From DATGUN01 sp035301285 (GTDB lineage Bacteria; Bacillota; Bacilli; Bacillales; Amphibacillaceae), in NCBI GenBank assembly GCA_035301285.1, contig DATGUN010000017.1:80556-144555 (forward strand): a stretch of DNA of 64,000 nucleotides, given 5' to 3'. The notes beneath the pieces are model-generated. The model was not told where the DNA came from. It made no database searches and was given only the letters and a program-made list of their open reading frames with translations. This document shows, one piece after another, positions 43,795 to 52,897 of the stretch (the stretch's first letter is position 1; every line of letters starts with the position of its first letter). Position numbers and translations under genes: made by a program.

Positions 43795-43840
43795 GACCTG
43801 TTTATCATCTATGATAAGAATGATGATAAAACAGGAGGTC
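43795..43840 (+). promoter_or_regulatory. RBS-sequestering hairpin in the ytfE leader
   Basis: GACCTGTTTATCATC pairs with GATGATAAAACAGG plus GGTC; the right arm contains the ACAGGAGG ribosome binding site. A nested palindrome TTATCAT-CT-ATGATAA overlaps the left arm, giving an alternative fold. Confidence 0.5.
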
Positions 43841-43846
43841 ATATGT

Positions 43847-44560
43847 ATGCACACATTCACAGCCAACGATAAGCCGGCTGATATCGTTAAGATTTTTCCC
43901 AAGGCAAGTGATTTATTTAAGCAATGGCGGATTGACTTTTGCTGTAACGGCAATCATCCTCTTGCAGATGTCTTTGCCGAAGAAAACCATGATCCGCAGG
44001 TTGTTTTGGATGAACTGAATACAGCTTATGCTGCTTGGTCTGAAGAAGATCCCGAAAAAGTGGATTGGGATAACATGCCTTATGGAGAACTTGTGGATCA
44101 CATCATTTATAAACACCACGCATATTTAAAAGAAGAACTTCCAGCACTCGGGGAATTTGTGACAAAAATATTCCGCGTACACGGAGGCTCACATTTACAT
44201 TTAAAAGAATTACATCGATTATACAACGCTTTTAAAACTGAAATGGAAGAACATATGCTATTGGAAGAAACCGACGTATTTCCACTCATCAAGGAATTCG
44301 GTGAAAATCCAAATACTGCCTTACTCGAACATATCATCGAGGCGAATGGCGGGCTTGAGGATGATCATCAGGAGGCAGGCGATCTTTTAAAGCAAATACG
44401 ATTGATTACAGATGATTTTACTCCTCCTGAAGATGCCTGTAACTCTTACCGAATCACCTATTCACGTTTAAAAGAAATGGAATCTGATACATTTCAACTT
44501 GTTCACTTAGAAAATAACATCTTGTTCAAAAACCTTGCTCAGGAAGAAAAATCCAAATAA
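43847..44560 (+). CDS. Di-iron Fe-S cluster repair protein (ScdA/YtfE/RIC)
   Basis: Cytosolic protein that restores Fe-S clusters damaged by nitric oxide or oxidants. N-terminal ScdA_N (DUF542) domain with DFCCNG (Cys32, Cys33), then a hemerythrin-like four-helix bundle with HIIYKHH, HLHLKELH, EEHMLLEE and EDDHQEAG metal ligands, and final Glu/His near LVHLENNI. 237 residues. ATG 43847 is better spaced from AGGAGG than that at 43811. The Fnr-like box and hairpin suggest regulation by oxygen or NO. Confidence 0.88.
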   Translation: MHTFTANDKPADIVKIFPKASDLFKQWRIDFCCNGNHPLADVFAEENHDPQVVLDELNTAYAAWSEEDPEKVDWDNMPYGELVDHIIYKHHAYLKEELPALGEFVTKIFRVHGGSHLHLKELHRLYNAFKTEMEEHMLLEETDVFPLIKEFGENPNTALLEHIIEANGGLEDDHQEAGDLLKQIRLITDDFTPPEDACNSYRITYSRLKEMESDTFQLVHLENNILFKNLAQEEKSK

Positions 44561-44565
44561 GTCAA

Positions 44566-44599
44566 ATAAACGTAGAGTCCAGTGGGACTCTACGTTTAT
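44566..44599. terminator. Bidirectional terminator, ytfE/fbpB-like
   Basis: Perfect 15-bp stem ATAAACGTAGAGTCC with an AGT-based loop. It includes the stop codon of the FbpB-like gene. Confidence 0.85.
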
Positions 44600-44760
44600 C
44601 TTTGAAATATGCGTCTGCTCCGTGTTTGCTCTTTGGGATCTTCGTCTGATTGTTTATCCTCCAGACGCATTTCCAATCTCTGCATTAATTGTTCATCATC
44701 CATTAACTCTCTTTTATTCTCGGAAACAAGATCCTCAAAACGATGATATTTAGAACGCAT
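44596..44760 (-). CDS. FbpB-like small basic protein
   Basis: A 54-residue charged protein, SKYHRFEDLVSENKREL then MDDEQLMQRLEMRLE. This follows the Fur-regulated basic protein pattern (F.eLV.eNK.eLl.D.....iE.rie). In B. subtilis FbpB assists the FsrA small RNA in the iron-sparing response. GGAGAGTG seven nt before the ATG supports expression. No clear Fur box was seen upstream, so iron control is unproven. Confidence 0.6.
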   Translation of the reverse strand: MRSKYHRFEDLVSENKRELMDDEQLMQRLEMRLEDKQSDEDPKEQTRSRRIFQR

Positions 44761-45156
44761 ATAAACACTCTCCTCTTATGTTCTAGTCATATTATACCCT
44801 ATATCAAACCATACTAATCATAATTGTGTGAAGATTTTATGAAGATTTCTGTTTCATTCGTTCTTTCTTTTCTATATAAAAAATGTCATAAAAACAGCAT
44901 TCAAATATATGGTTACCATAAGGCGTAATCAAAAATATCAACGGCGCTTCCCATTTGAAAAAGAGATAATGACATCAAGAACATGATATTGTACTAAACC
45001 ACCAATCACAAATCATAAAAATATAATAAGGCTACCTGGATCGATTACTTTTAAGATGATTGTGGAGTTTTTACTATATGATAATAACATTTTAGTATAT
45101 ACTGTAGGTAAGATATTTTATATGAATTTGGACTTTTGATTGAGAGGATGTTTAAT
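44761..45156. other. Intergenic region upstream of sip
   Basis: About 395 bp, very AT-rich, no supported ORF or hairpin terminator. Holds the divergent promoters of the FbpB-like gene and the signal peptidase gene. Confidence 0.4.
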
Positions 45157-45681
45157 GTGGCAAAGACAAAAAAGAAAAGCGAATGGCTGGAATGGACAAA
45201 AGCGATTATAATCGCTGTTTTATTAGCCTTCTTTTTAAGGACGTTTGTGTTTGCTACATCTATTGTAGAGGGAGAGAGCATGGACCCTACACTTGAGAAT
45301 GGCGAAAGAGTGATTGTGAATAAATTTGTATACTTATTCGGCGAGCCAGAACGCGGGGACATCGTTATTATTCAACGCCCGACTAAAAATTATGTCAAAC
45401 GTGTGATTGGTATGCCTGGAGAAACGGTGAAGATGGAAAACCATTCATTATATATCGATGATAAAAAATATACTGAACGCTTCATCAACCAAGATGCAAT
45501 CGATCATACGGGTAATTTCGGTCCTGTCACTATCCCGGATGACAGTTATTTTGTAATGGGAGATAACCGTGCCATAAGCAAGGACAGCCGTAATGGGCTT
45601 GGCTTTATTGGAGAAGATACCATTATTGGAAGGTCAGAATTTGTTATATTTCCTTTTTCGGATTGGTCTTTAACCAGGTAG
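45157..45681 (+). CDS. sipT: Type I signal peptidase
   Basis: Membrane-bound Ser/Lys protease that removes secretory signal peptides. One N-terminal membrane helix (about 14-34), catalytic Ser41 in GESMDPTL, catalytic Lys81 in KRVIGMPGE, and the GDNRAISKDSRN box. 174 residues, the Bacillus SipS/SipT size. GAGAGGA eight nt before GTG 45157 (M)AKTKKKSEW is preferred to the TTG and ATG just upstream. Paralogue identity (SipS/T/U) is not certain. Confidence 0.9.
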   Translation: MAKTKKKSEWLEWTKAIIIAVLLAFFLRTFVFATSIVEGESMDPTLENGERVIVNKFVYLFGEPERGDIVIIQRPTKNYVKRVIGMPGETVKMENHSLYIDDKKYTERFINQDAIDHTGNFGPVTIPDDSYFVMGDNRAISKDSRNGLGFIGEDTIIGRSEFVIFPFSDWSLTR

Positions 45682-45737
45682 TCTTCAGACGCTTTCAACA
45701 TGTCCACTTGGGATATGGGTTGTAATGGGTGCAAATT

Positions 45738-45770
45738 AAAAACGCAGGCGTCACGGATAACGCCTGTTTG
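45738..45770. terminator. Terminator between sip and the micro-gene pair
   Basis: CAGGCGT / ACGCCTG stem; T5 on the minus strand, A5 before it on the plus strand. Confidence 0.7.
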
Positions 45771-45782
45771 GTAAATCACACT

Positions 45783-45899
45783 TTATATCGCATAAACTAA
45801 AATATCATTTCCTTGGTTCCCGCCACAATGTAACATGACACCGAACAGATCCCCCACTGCAAATGAGTCTTGCAACCCCCATGAGAGTAACATCTGCAT
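45783..45899 (-). CDS. 38-residue peptide ORF, unknown
   Basis: Sequence pattern LLSWGLQDSFAVGDLFG then HCGGNQGNDILVY; amphipathic with a single Cys. AGGAAG about 11 nt before the ATG is a moderate RBS. It follows the 26-residue ORF by 16 bp on the same strand and ends just before a terminator, so the two may be one short transcript. Not recognised. Confidence 0.4.
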   Translation of the reverse strand: MQMLLSWGLQDSFAVGDLFGVMLHCGGNQGNDILVYAI

Positions 45900-45915
45900 G
45901 GTTTGATCTTCCTAT

Positions 45916-45996
45916 CTATTCATGATCCAATAAAAGGCTTCCGATATTGAATAGTACAATTGCACAACATGCAACCAGCAAGACGGTTTCAAGCAT
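45916..45996 (-). CDS. 26-residue membrane peptide ORF, unknown
   Basis: One hydrophobic helix with a double Cys (LLVACCAIVLF) and an acidic end (LLDHE). GGGAGGTG seven nt before the ATG is a strong RBS. Size and topology recall small membrane regulators or type I toxin peptides, but the basic tail of most such toxins is missing. Confidence 0.5.
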   Translation of the reverse strand: MLETVLLVACCAIVLFNIGSLLLDHE

Positions 45997-46183
45997 GGAC
46001 GTGCACCTCCCTTTATATTTTGAGTAGCATTATCCCTACAAGAGCAATATGTATGATTACCTATATCATACCAATATTTGTTCCCAAAATAAAGTATAAA
46101 TATGCTAAAATAAATAGTAAGAAAAAATATGCGTTTATTCAACAAAATTCATCATACATCTTGACAGAAAGTGGGAAATTCTG

Positions 46184-47338
46184 ATGGCGCATTGCCCTTA
46201 CTGTGGAATAAATGTAAAAGAAGACGAATTATTTTGTGTGAAATGCGGGAAAAAATTACCTGAAGACATGTATAATCGCACACACGGAAATAAGAAATTT
46301 AACCGGTATTGGTTACTTCCCATTGGTGTTTCCATTATATTTATCTTAAGTGCAGGAATATATTATTTCATTTTACAAAGCATGGATGTACAAGCGAGAA
46401 CATTGTATGAACAAGGTGAAGAAAAAGCTTTGGAAGGGGATTTCACAGAGGCTGAGAAACTTTTCCAGGAAGCTGTTGATCATAAAAGTAATTTCCCGCA
46501 AGCAGTAACATCTCGAGATTTCACGCAAATAGCCATCCAGAATGAAACCTTATTTGAACAAGCTGATGAAGAACTGGATGGTGGCAACTTCCAAAAGGCA
46601 TTGAACCTCATTAAAAATGCAGAAAATGATTTGAATAACTATAATGGCACTGCTGTTACAACATTGATAGACAAATTGACCAAAAAGCGAACGGAAATCA
46701 ATCTAACTCAATTAAAGGATAAATTGGATCAAGATCCATCGATAGATGAAATGAAAACATTGTTATGGGAAGCAGACTCTATCAATGACGATGAGGCAAA
46801 ACAGATTACAGATGATATCCGCGATCAAATTATTGATTACACATTTTCCAAAGCCAATGAAAAATTAAGTGCCAATCAATTTTCCGATGCCAAGAAATAT
46901 GTCGATGATGGTTTGAAATATGCTCCGGACTCCGAAAAGCTGCAAAGTCTCGAAACAACCATTGATAAGGAGAAAGTTGCTTTTGAAACAGAGCAACAAG
47001 AAAGAATTGAACAGGCGATCACTACGGCACAAGAAGAACAGGAATTAAATGAAACCGATGCAATAGAAGTGACGTCTATATCTGTAGATAATGATAAGGG
47101 AAAAGCGACTGTAAAAGGTGAAGTGAAAAGTGTTGCAACAATACCGATCAACTCTATTTCTATTGACTATGCCCTTGTCACAAAAGATGATGATGAAGTA
47201 TTGACAAACGATGTGTATGTGTTTCCTGATACGCTCTATCCCGGTGAAAAAGGAAAATTCGAATTCACCCACTACGATATAGAGGAGAAAGGAAAAATAA
47301 AAACAGACGTTAAAAAAATAAAGTGGTACACAGAATAA
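46184..47338 (+). CDS. Zinc-ribbon, single-pass membrane protein with tandem helical repeats
   Basis: 384 residues. N-terminal cytosolic zinc ribbon (Cys4, Cys7, Cys18, Cys21), one membrane helix (about 43-65), then an extracytoplasmic TPR-like helical region (about 70-285) and a C-terminal beta domain (about 290-384) with ISIDYAL and LYPGEKGKFEF, resembling FxLYD/DUF3426-type modules. Topology is like TcaA-type envelope proteins. Not a named family to me. 28 bp upstream of the protease gene, so probably the same operon. Confidence 0.7.
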   Translation: MAHCPYCGINVKEDELFCVKCGKKLPEDMYNRTHGNKKFNRYWLLPIGVSIIFILSAGIYYFILQSMDVQARTLYEQGEEKALEGDFTEAEKLFQEAVDHKSNFPQAVTSRDFTQIAIQNETLFEQADEELDGGNFQKALNLIKNAENDLNNYNGTAVTTLIDKLTKKRTEINLTQLKDKLDQDPSIDEMKTLLWEADSINDDEAKQITDDIRDQIIDYTFSKANEKLSANQFSDAKKYVDDGLKYAPDSEKLQSLETTIDKEKVAFETEQQERIEQAITTAQEEQELNETDAIEVTSISVDNDKGKATVKGEVKSVATIPINSISIDYALVTKDDDEVLTNDVYVFPDTLYPGEKGKFEFTHYDIEEKGKIKTDVKKIKWYTE

Positions 47339-47366
47339 TCCACTATAGGTATCAGGGGCTGAGGAT

Positions 47367-48515
47367 ATGAAAGACAAGCGATACTTACCAATTATAATAT
47401 CCGTCATCATTATGATATTGGGGATTGGATTGATATACGGGTTGTACAGTAATTGGAAACAACAAGCATTAACAGTCAATAGTTCCGCGATTGACAAAGT
47501 GAACAAAACCAAAACAGACGAATTGGATTTGAAAGCAATCATTCATAATACAGAAAAAAACGTTATGCTTATCGAAGGCGAAAACGACCAGGAAACGATT
47601 ACCGGTTCAGGTTTTTTGTACAATGAAATGGGTGATATCATCACCAATGCACATGTTGTTGAAGATGCTGATATCATTTATGTCCGTACAGCCAATGCCC
47701 AAGTATATCCCGGTGCCGTAATCGGTGTTGGTGATGATACAGATATTGCCGTTGTCCGCGTGCCACAATTGGCAGGAAACTCTTACCTCCCCATCGAAAA
47801 TGGAGAAAAAGCAGAAATCGGTGATGAAATCATTGCGTTGGGCAGTCCACACGGGTTTCAAAACACAGTTACATTAGGCATCATATCTGGAACCGAACGC
47901 AACTTTTCCGTTGAAGGATTCGATTATGAAAATGCCTATCAAATATCTGCCCAGATTACCCATGGGAACAGCGGCGGGCCGCTTATCAACCAATCGACGG
48001 GCAATGTTGTCGGTATCAACTCAGTCGGGACGGAAGATGGGACGATTGGTTTCAGTATACCGATTCAAGATGTCTCCTCACAAATTGAACAATGGTCCAA
48101 TGAAACTCAGAACGATGATCTTGAATTTGGAAACCCTGATAATATCGCCGGCGATTCAGATGAAGAACAATTGACTGAAGATGCTTCGTATCTTATCGAT
48201 TACTTTTTTGAAAATATTATGATCCGTGACTATATAGGTGCATATACGCTATTTGGCAGCGAGAAACAGTCCGGGTTATCTTACACTGATTTCCGGGAAA
48301 CTTATATTCACACAGTAGACTTGGAATATTCAGATCTAGTCGAAGAAGAAGCAGAAGAAAATCGAATTAAAATAAAGACAGATGTTACAGTTGAAACAAA
48401 ATCACCTGATAAAGAAAAAACGAAAAAAAAGAATTATACGTATGTATTTACGGTTGGGTATGAAAATGATCAGTTACGCATTATGGACATAAACCGGACT
48501 TCAGATAACGAATGA
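47367..48515 (+). CDS. Membrane-anchored trypsin-like serine protease
   Basis: 382 residues. One N-terminal membrane helix (7-29), a linker, an HtrA-like S1 protease domain with His96 (TNAHVV), Asp126 (DTDIAVV) and Ser202 (GNSGGPL), then no PDZ domain but a C-terminal alpha/beta domain (about 255-375) like the NTF2/TcaA type. The active site is complete and faces outside. Likely envelope quality control or processing with its zinc-ribbon neighbour as partner. Confidence 0.82.
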   Translation: MKDKRYLPIIISVIIMILGIGLIYGLYSNWKQQALTVNSSAIDKVNKTKTDELDLKAIIHNTEKNVMLIEGENDQETITGSGFLYNEMGDIITNAHVVEDADIIYVRTANAQVYPGAVIGVGDDTDIAVVRVPQLAGNSYLPIENGEKAEIGDEIIALGSPHGFQNTVTLGIISGTERNFSVEGFDYENAYQISAQITHGNSGGPLINQSTGNVVGINSVGTEDGTIGFSIPIQDVSSQIEQWSNETQNDDLEFGNPDNIAGDSDEEQLTEDASYLIDYFFENIMIRDYIGAYTLFGSEKQSGLSYTDFRETYIHTVDLEYSDLVEEEAEENRIKIKTDVTVETKSPDKEKTKKKNYTYVFTVGYENDQLRIMDINRTSDNE

Positions 48516-48518
48516 TCT

Positions 48519-48555
48519 AAAACACGATCACCAAGGAAGTGATCGTGTTTTATTA
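48519..48555. terminator. Terminator between the protease gene and ktrD
   Basis: AAAACACGATCAC and complement with a 7-base loop, followed by T-rich sequence. Confidence 0.85.
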
Positions 48556-48605
48556 TATATAAATCAATTCCCAATGGTTTTTCTATAAAACACAATTTGG
48601 AACCC

Positions 48606-49970
48606 TTATCCGATAATTATTTTTTCTTTCGGATAGTGGTATTTACCTATTGATGTTTTATTTTTGAAAACAAGTAAAAATGTTATGATGCCAACACGTC
48701 CGACAAACATCAAAAACATCAATACACATTTACTGAATAATGTCAGATCACTTGTTATACCCAATGACAACCCAACCGTACCAAATGCCGAGGTAACTTC
48801 AAACAGAATCTGATTGATGGAAAACGGTTCAATGGCAGAAAGGGTCAGTACAGATACAAATGTAAACGCAACCGCCAATAATGTGACCGTTACCGCTTTT
48901 AATAAATCCTCATCGTACACTTCGCGGTTAAAAATACGAATGCTTCTTCCACCTCGTGCATACGTAATGATAAAAATGACAACAAGTGCAAATGTCGTCG
49001 TCCGTATCCCACCTCCTGCACTGCTTGGAGATGCCCCGATAAACATCAAAAATGACATGAATATATGATTTTCCGGCGATAATTGACTCACATCCAACGT
49101 TGACAACCCCGCACTTCTGGTCGTCACAGATTGAAACAACGAAGCAAACAACACCTCATGCCATGATTTACCCATGGCATCATTTCCTATATCAAGCACC
49201 CATATAGCCAAGGCGCCCACAATGATCAATATAAAAAATGTAATGGACGTTACTTTTGTAAATAATGTAAATCGTATAAAACGACGTTTCTCTGGCTTTG
49301 AAAACAGAAAGTCTTTCAACTCTATCAAGACCGGATAACCTATGGCACCGAATATGATCAGCAACATATGGATAAACTGAACAAAATAATCATTGTTATA
49401 AGAGTGAAGTGAGTTTCCTGTTATATCGAATCCACCATTCGTGGTCGCGCTGATCGTACTGAAAAAGCCATTGAAATAAGCTTCGCCCACCGTCGGGAAA
49501 TATTGGAGATAATAGGTTCCTAAGATGATAAAGCCTATCAATTCAATCGATAATATCACAATAAATATTTGTTTGACTAAATGAACCATTCCGGCAATAT
49601 GTGATTGGTTTTGATCGGTCATAATCAGGCGGCGCTCTCTCAGGCCTATTTTCTTTCCTAAAATAATCCAGATAAATGTTCCAATCGCCATTATCCCCAC
49701 TGCTCCGAGTTGCAGGATAATCGTTAAAAATATGACGCCTGTTGTACTTAACGTTTCTGCAATCGAAATCGTCGTCAATCCCGTAACACTTAACGCGCTG
49801 ACAGCCGTAAATAAAATATCGATGAAGGATAATTCAGCATCAGGCTGATGTGCGACAGGGAGTACCAGCAGCAAAGTTGAAAAAATCACTGCCAATAAAT
49901 AAAAAAGAAAAATGAGCTGAACCGATGAGAGTTTATGTACCCACCTAAAGAAAGCATTTCCTACAAACAT
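48606..49970 (-). CDS. ktrD: KtrD, potassium channel-like uptake subunit
   Basis: TrkH/KtrB-type membrane subunit with four M1-P-M2 repeats; selectivity loops TAVSALSVTGLTT, ISATTNGGFD, QSVTTRSAGL and TSAFGTVGLS each carry the conserved Gly. 454 residues. Conducts K+ with Na+ coupling when gated by the KtrC ring (31749-32414). KtrB is the alternative paralogue; the lone ktr gene here favours KtrD. The RBS before ATG 49970 is weak (GGTAGTGATGG). Confidence 0.88.
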   Translation of the reverse strand: MFVGNAFFRWVHKLSSVQLIFLFYLLAVIFSTLLLVLPVAHQPDAELSFIDILFTAVSALSVTGLTTISIAETLSTTGVIFLTIILQLGAVGIMAIGTFIWIILGKKIGLRERRLIMTDQNQSHIAGMVHLVKQIFIVILSIELIGFIILGTYYLQYFPTVGEAYFNGFFSTISATTNGGFDITGNSLHSYNNDYFVQFIHMLLIIFGAIGYPVLIELKDFLFSKPEKRRFIRFTLFTKVTSITFFILIIVGALAIWVLDIGNDAMGKSWHEVLFASLFQSVTTRSAGLSTLDVSQLSPENHIFMSFLMFIGASPSSAGGGIRTTTFALVVIFIITYARGGRSIRIFNREVYDEDLLKAVTVTLLAVAFTFVSVLTLSAIEPFSINQILFEVTSAFGTVGLSLGITSDLTLFSKCVLMFLMFVGRVGIITFLLVFKNKTSIGKYHYPKEKIIIG

Positions 49971-50143
49971 AGACGTCCATCACTACCTTCAAAACGATAA
50001 TCTCATAAAAATAATATATCTATTATAGCAGTCACCGGCAATAAATGCTTGTACTTTTTTAAATTTAACGAAACCGTATATAGCGTGATTGGCATACAAA
50101 AGCTTTAACAGATCATTCCATCCATTAAAGCCTTTTGAATACC

Positions 50144-50563
50144 TTATTTAATTAAACCTTTAAATTCATCCAACAGATCTTCACCGTGATATCCTTGATC
50201 GATAAGCTTTTTCAACATATCCAGTACAATTTCGCGTTGTTTATCGACAATGGTTCCCATAAATAATACATTCATATTTTCTCCCACGTCATTCATTCCG
50301 ATTATCGATGTAATAAAAGTGGCAGGCGCATTACTTTGCTTTGTTATCTTCACTTGTATCATGATCTCTTCTCTTGTTTCTTTCAATCGTGTAAAAAACG
50401 CATGATATTTTTTATCAATATAAGCCTCTATGACCCACCGATTATTTTCATCCTCACGATTGATGATCAAGCCTTCCAAAAGAGGAATTTGGTATTGTGT
50501 TATATCTTTGTCACTATCCTTGCTTTCAATGACTTCTAAAGCCTTTAATTTAAAGGTCTTCAT
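50144..50563 (-). CDS. ywpF: YwpF-like protein
   Basis: A 139-residue soluble beta-rich protein. MKTFKLKALEVIES, LLEGLIINREDENNRWVIEA and MNVLFMGTIVDKQRE fit the YwpF family of unknown function. AGGAGG before ATG 50563. Downstream of moaA on the same strand by 26 bp, possibly cotranscribed. Confidence 0.82.
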   Translation of the reverse strand: MKTFKLKALEVIESKDSDKDITQYQIPLLEGLIINREDENNRWVIEAYIDKKYHAFFTRLKETREEIMIQVKITKQSNAPATFITSIIGMNDVGENMNVLFMGTIVDKQREIVLDMLKKLIDQGYHGEDLLDEFKGLIK

Positions 50564-50589
50564 CAAAATCCTCCTCCCTCTTGTATTTA

Positions 50590-51612
50590 TCAGCCACCTA
50601 TATATGACATTTCAATTTTCTTTCGATTGGTCGGTTTCATTTCCCGGCGTTCATCCGAATAACGGTCTTTCCTACGCCCCCATAAAGCAGTGATATTTTC
50701 CTCTAATTCTTCATCTGTCATACCGTTACGTAATTTACTTTTCAAGTCATATCCGTCCGAGGCAAATAAACACGTATATAATTTTCCATCTGCGGAAAGA
50801 CGTATACGTGTACATGTATTGCAGAACGAATCCGTTACTGAAGAAATAACACCGATTTCACCCTCCCCATCTTTATATTGGAAGCGTGATGCCACTTCCC
50901 CGTAGTAATTGGGTTCAGCAGTCTCAAGCGGCATTTCTTGATGGATGGTATCAACAATTTCCTGTTTGGACACAACATTTTTAAAATCCCAGCCATTATG
51001 ATTACCCACATCCATAAATTCGATATAGCGTAAAATCACATTGGTTCCTTTGAAATGTCTAGCCATCGGCAGAATTTGACTTTCATTCATACCTTTTTTG
51101 ACGACCATATTCACTTTCACTTTCAATCCGGCTTTTTCGGCTGCTTCTATTCCCTTTAAAACAGGAAGTGTTACAACACCTTTTCCGTTAATTTGCTTGA
51201 ATACATCATCTTCTATGGCATCCAAACTAATATTAACCCGTTTCAACCCTGCTTCTTTCAGTTTTTTAGCTTTTTTGACCAATAATACAGCATTAGAAGT
51301 CAGTGCGATATCATCTATTCCGGGTATATTGACAAGCCTTGCGATCAATTGTTCCATGTTTTTGCGCATCAATGGTTCCCCGCCGGTCAGACGGATTTTA
51401 TTTACCCCCAAGGCTGCAAACGTCTCCGCTATTCGGACAATCTCATCGAAGCTCAAAAGTTCACTTTCATGTAAGAATGGGTAATCTTCACCAAATATCT
51501 CTTTGGGCATGCAATACGTACATCTGAAATTGCATTGATCGATAACTGAAATACGTAAATCCTGCAATTTTCGACCAAAATGATCTGTGATGACTTTTTG
51601 TTTTTCAGTCAT
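50590..51612 (-). CDS. moaA: MoaA, GTP 3',8-cyclase
   Basis: Radical SAM enzyme for the first step of molybdenum cofactor synthesis. N-terminal cluster Cys27, Cys31, Cys34 (CNFRCTYC), the GGEPL motif, a C-terminal second cluster (CNTCTRIRLSADGKLYTC) and the functionally required C-terminal Gly-Gly. 340 residues from ATG 51612 behind AGGGG. Downstream of moeA. The partner moaC is not in the window. Confidence 0.95.
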   Translation of the reverse strand: MTEKQKVITDHFGRKLQDLRISVIDQCNFRCTYCMPKEIFGEDYPFLHESELLSFDEIVRIAETFAALGVNKIRLTGGEPLMRKNMEQLIARLVNIPGIDDIALTSNAVLLVKKAKKLKEAGLKRVNISLDAIEDDVFKQINGKGVVTLPVLKGIEAAEKAGLKVKVNMVVKKGMNESQILPMARHFKGTNVILRYIEFMDVGNHNGWDFKNVVSKQEIVDTIHQEMPLETAEPNYYGEVASRFQYKDGEGEIGVISSVTDSFCNTCTRIRLSADGKLYTCLFASDGYDLKSKLRNGMTDEELEENITALWGRRKDRYSDERREMKPTNRKKIEMSYIGG

Positions 51613-51631
51613 ATAAATCAACCCCTTTTTA

Positions 51632-52897
51632 TTATTGAAATACCACTTGCCCCTCTGAATTCTCCAACAGCAGACAATCGACCATATCCCCTTGTTTATA
51701 GCCTCCTGTATCACTTGGAAGTTGCATCAGGCAATTTGTCTTTGCGAGAGAAGTGACAACATTGGATTTATCCATACCCGCTAAATGAACCTGCAGTCCG
51801 TTTTCCGTGTAAGTTATATAGCTTCGAACAAACCGTGTAAAAGGATTATACTTCGGAAAGTCTTCTGCCAAGATAGCTTTGGTACGCTTTAAATAGGGTG
51901 TCTCTACACCTAAAAGCTTTTGAATAACAGGCCTTGTAAATAATTCAAAGCCGACATAGCATGCAGATGGGTTTCCCGATAGACCAAATAAAAATTGGTT
52001 TCCCTTTTTGGCAACTGTAGTAACACTGCCTGGACGCATACCGACCTTATTGAACAAGACATCCGCATGTAACATTTCATAGATCTCCGGCATGAGATCA
52101 AAATCACCTACCGATACGCCACCAGTCGTAATCAAAATATCAACTTTTTCCAGAGTATCTTTGATGGTTTGATAGCTTGTTTCCAGGTCATCGGCCAGTT
52201 TACCGATATATGTATAATCCGCTCCAGCACGAATGACTTGCGAAACGGTCATATAAGCGTTCGAATTACGTATTTTACCGGGCTGTAATGCTTCATCCAC
52301 ATCGAGGAGTTCAGTGCCTGTCGCAATGATGCCGACAAGGGGTTTCTTTGCAACACGAACCTCTTTATATCCAAATGTCGCCAGAATGGCCTTCACACCA
52401 GGGTTGATACGTGTCCCTTCCTGTACCAGCACATCTCCCTTTGTAACCTCTTGACCTTTGACAATGATATTTTCTCCTTGTACAAGCGGTTGTTCAAGCG
52501 ATATATATGAACCATGCTCATTCTCAAAAGCATGGCATTTTTCAAACATGACAACACAATCCGCACCATCCGGAATTTGCGCGCCTGTCATAATTCTCGT
52601 TGCCTCATTCTCATCCAATGTTTCCTGTGACAATTCGCCCGCCCCTATATGATCGATCACTTTACAGATGCAGGGGGTTTCTTTACTTGCCTTCTGAATA
52701 TCAATCGATCGTAAAGCAAATCCGTCATAAGGTGATTTATCAAATGCGGGGATGGCATGACGAGCGATTACAGGCTCTTGCAATATCCTGTTATCACTTT
52801 CCTCCATCTGTACAACTTCGGTCTGTACATGTGGAATATCCTTCATGACACGTTCAACAGCTTCTTTTACTTGTATTGGTTTTCGGACTTCGACCAT
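51632..52897 (-). CDS. moeA: MoeA, molybdenum insertase
   Basis: Inserts molybdate into adenylylated molybdopterin. PAFDKSPYDGFALR, GTGGVSVGDFD-like ITTGGVSVGDFD, GMRPGSVTTVA and LFGLSGNPSACYVGFELF are diagnostic. 421 residues. Nineteen bp upstream of moaA, one operon. Supplies cofactor to the formate dehydrogenase at 58-61 kb. Confidence 0.95.
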   Translation of the reverse strand: MVEVRKPIQVKEAVERVMKDIPHVQTEVVQMEESDNRILQEPVIARHAIPAFDKSPYDGFALRSIDIQKASKETPCICKVIDHIGAGELSQETLDENEATRIMTGAQIPDGADCVVMFEKCHAFENEHGSYISLEQPLVQGENIIVKGQEVTKGDVLVQEGTRINPGVKAILATFGYKEVRVAKKPLVGIIATGTELLDVDEALQPGKIRNSNAYMTVSQVIRAGADYTYIGKLADDLETSYQTIKDTLEKVDILITTGGVSVGDFDLMPEIYEMLHADVLFNKVGMRPGSVTTVAKKGNQFLFGLSGNPSACYVGFELFTRPVIQKLLGVETPYLKRTKAILAEDFPKYNPFTRFVRSYITYTENGLQVHLAGMDKSNVVTSLAKTNCLMQLPSDTGGYKQGDMVDCLLLENSEGQVVFQ

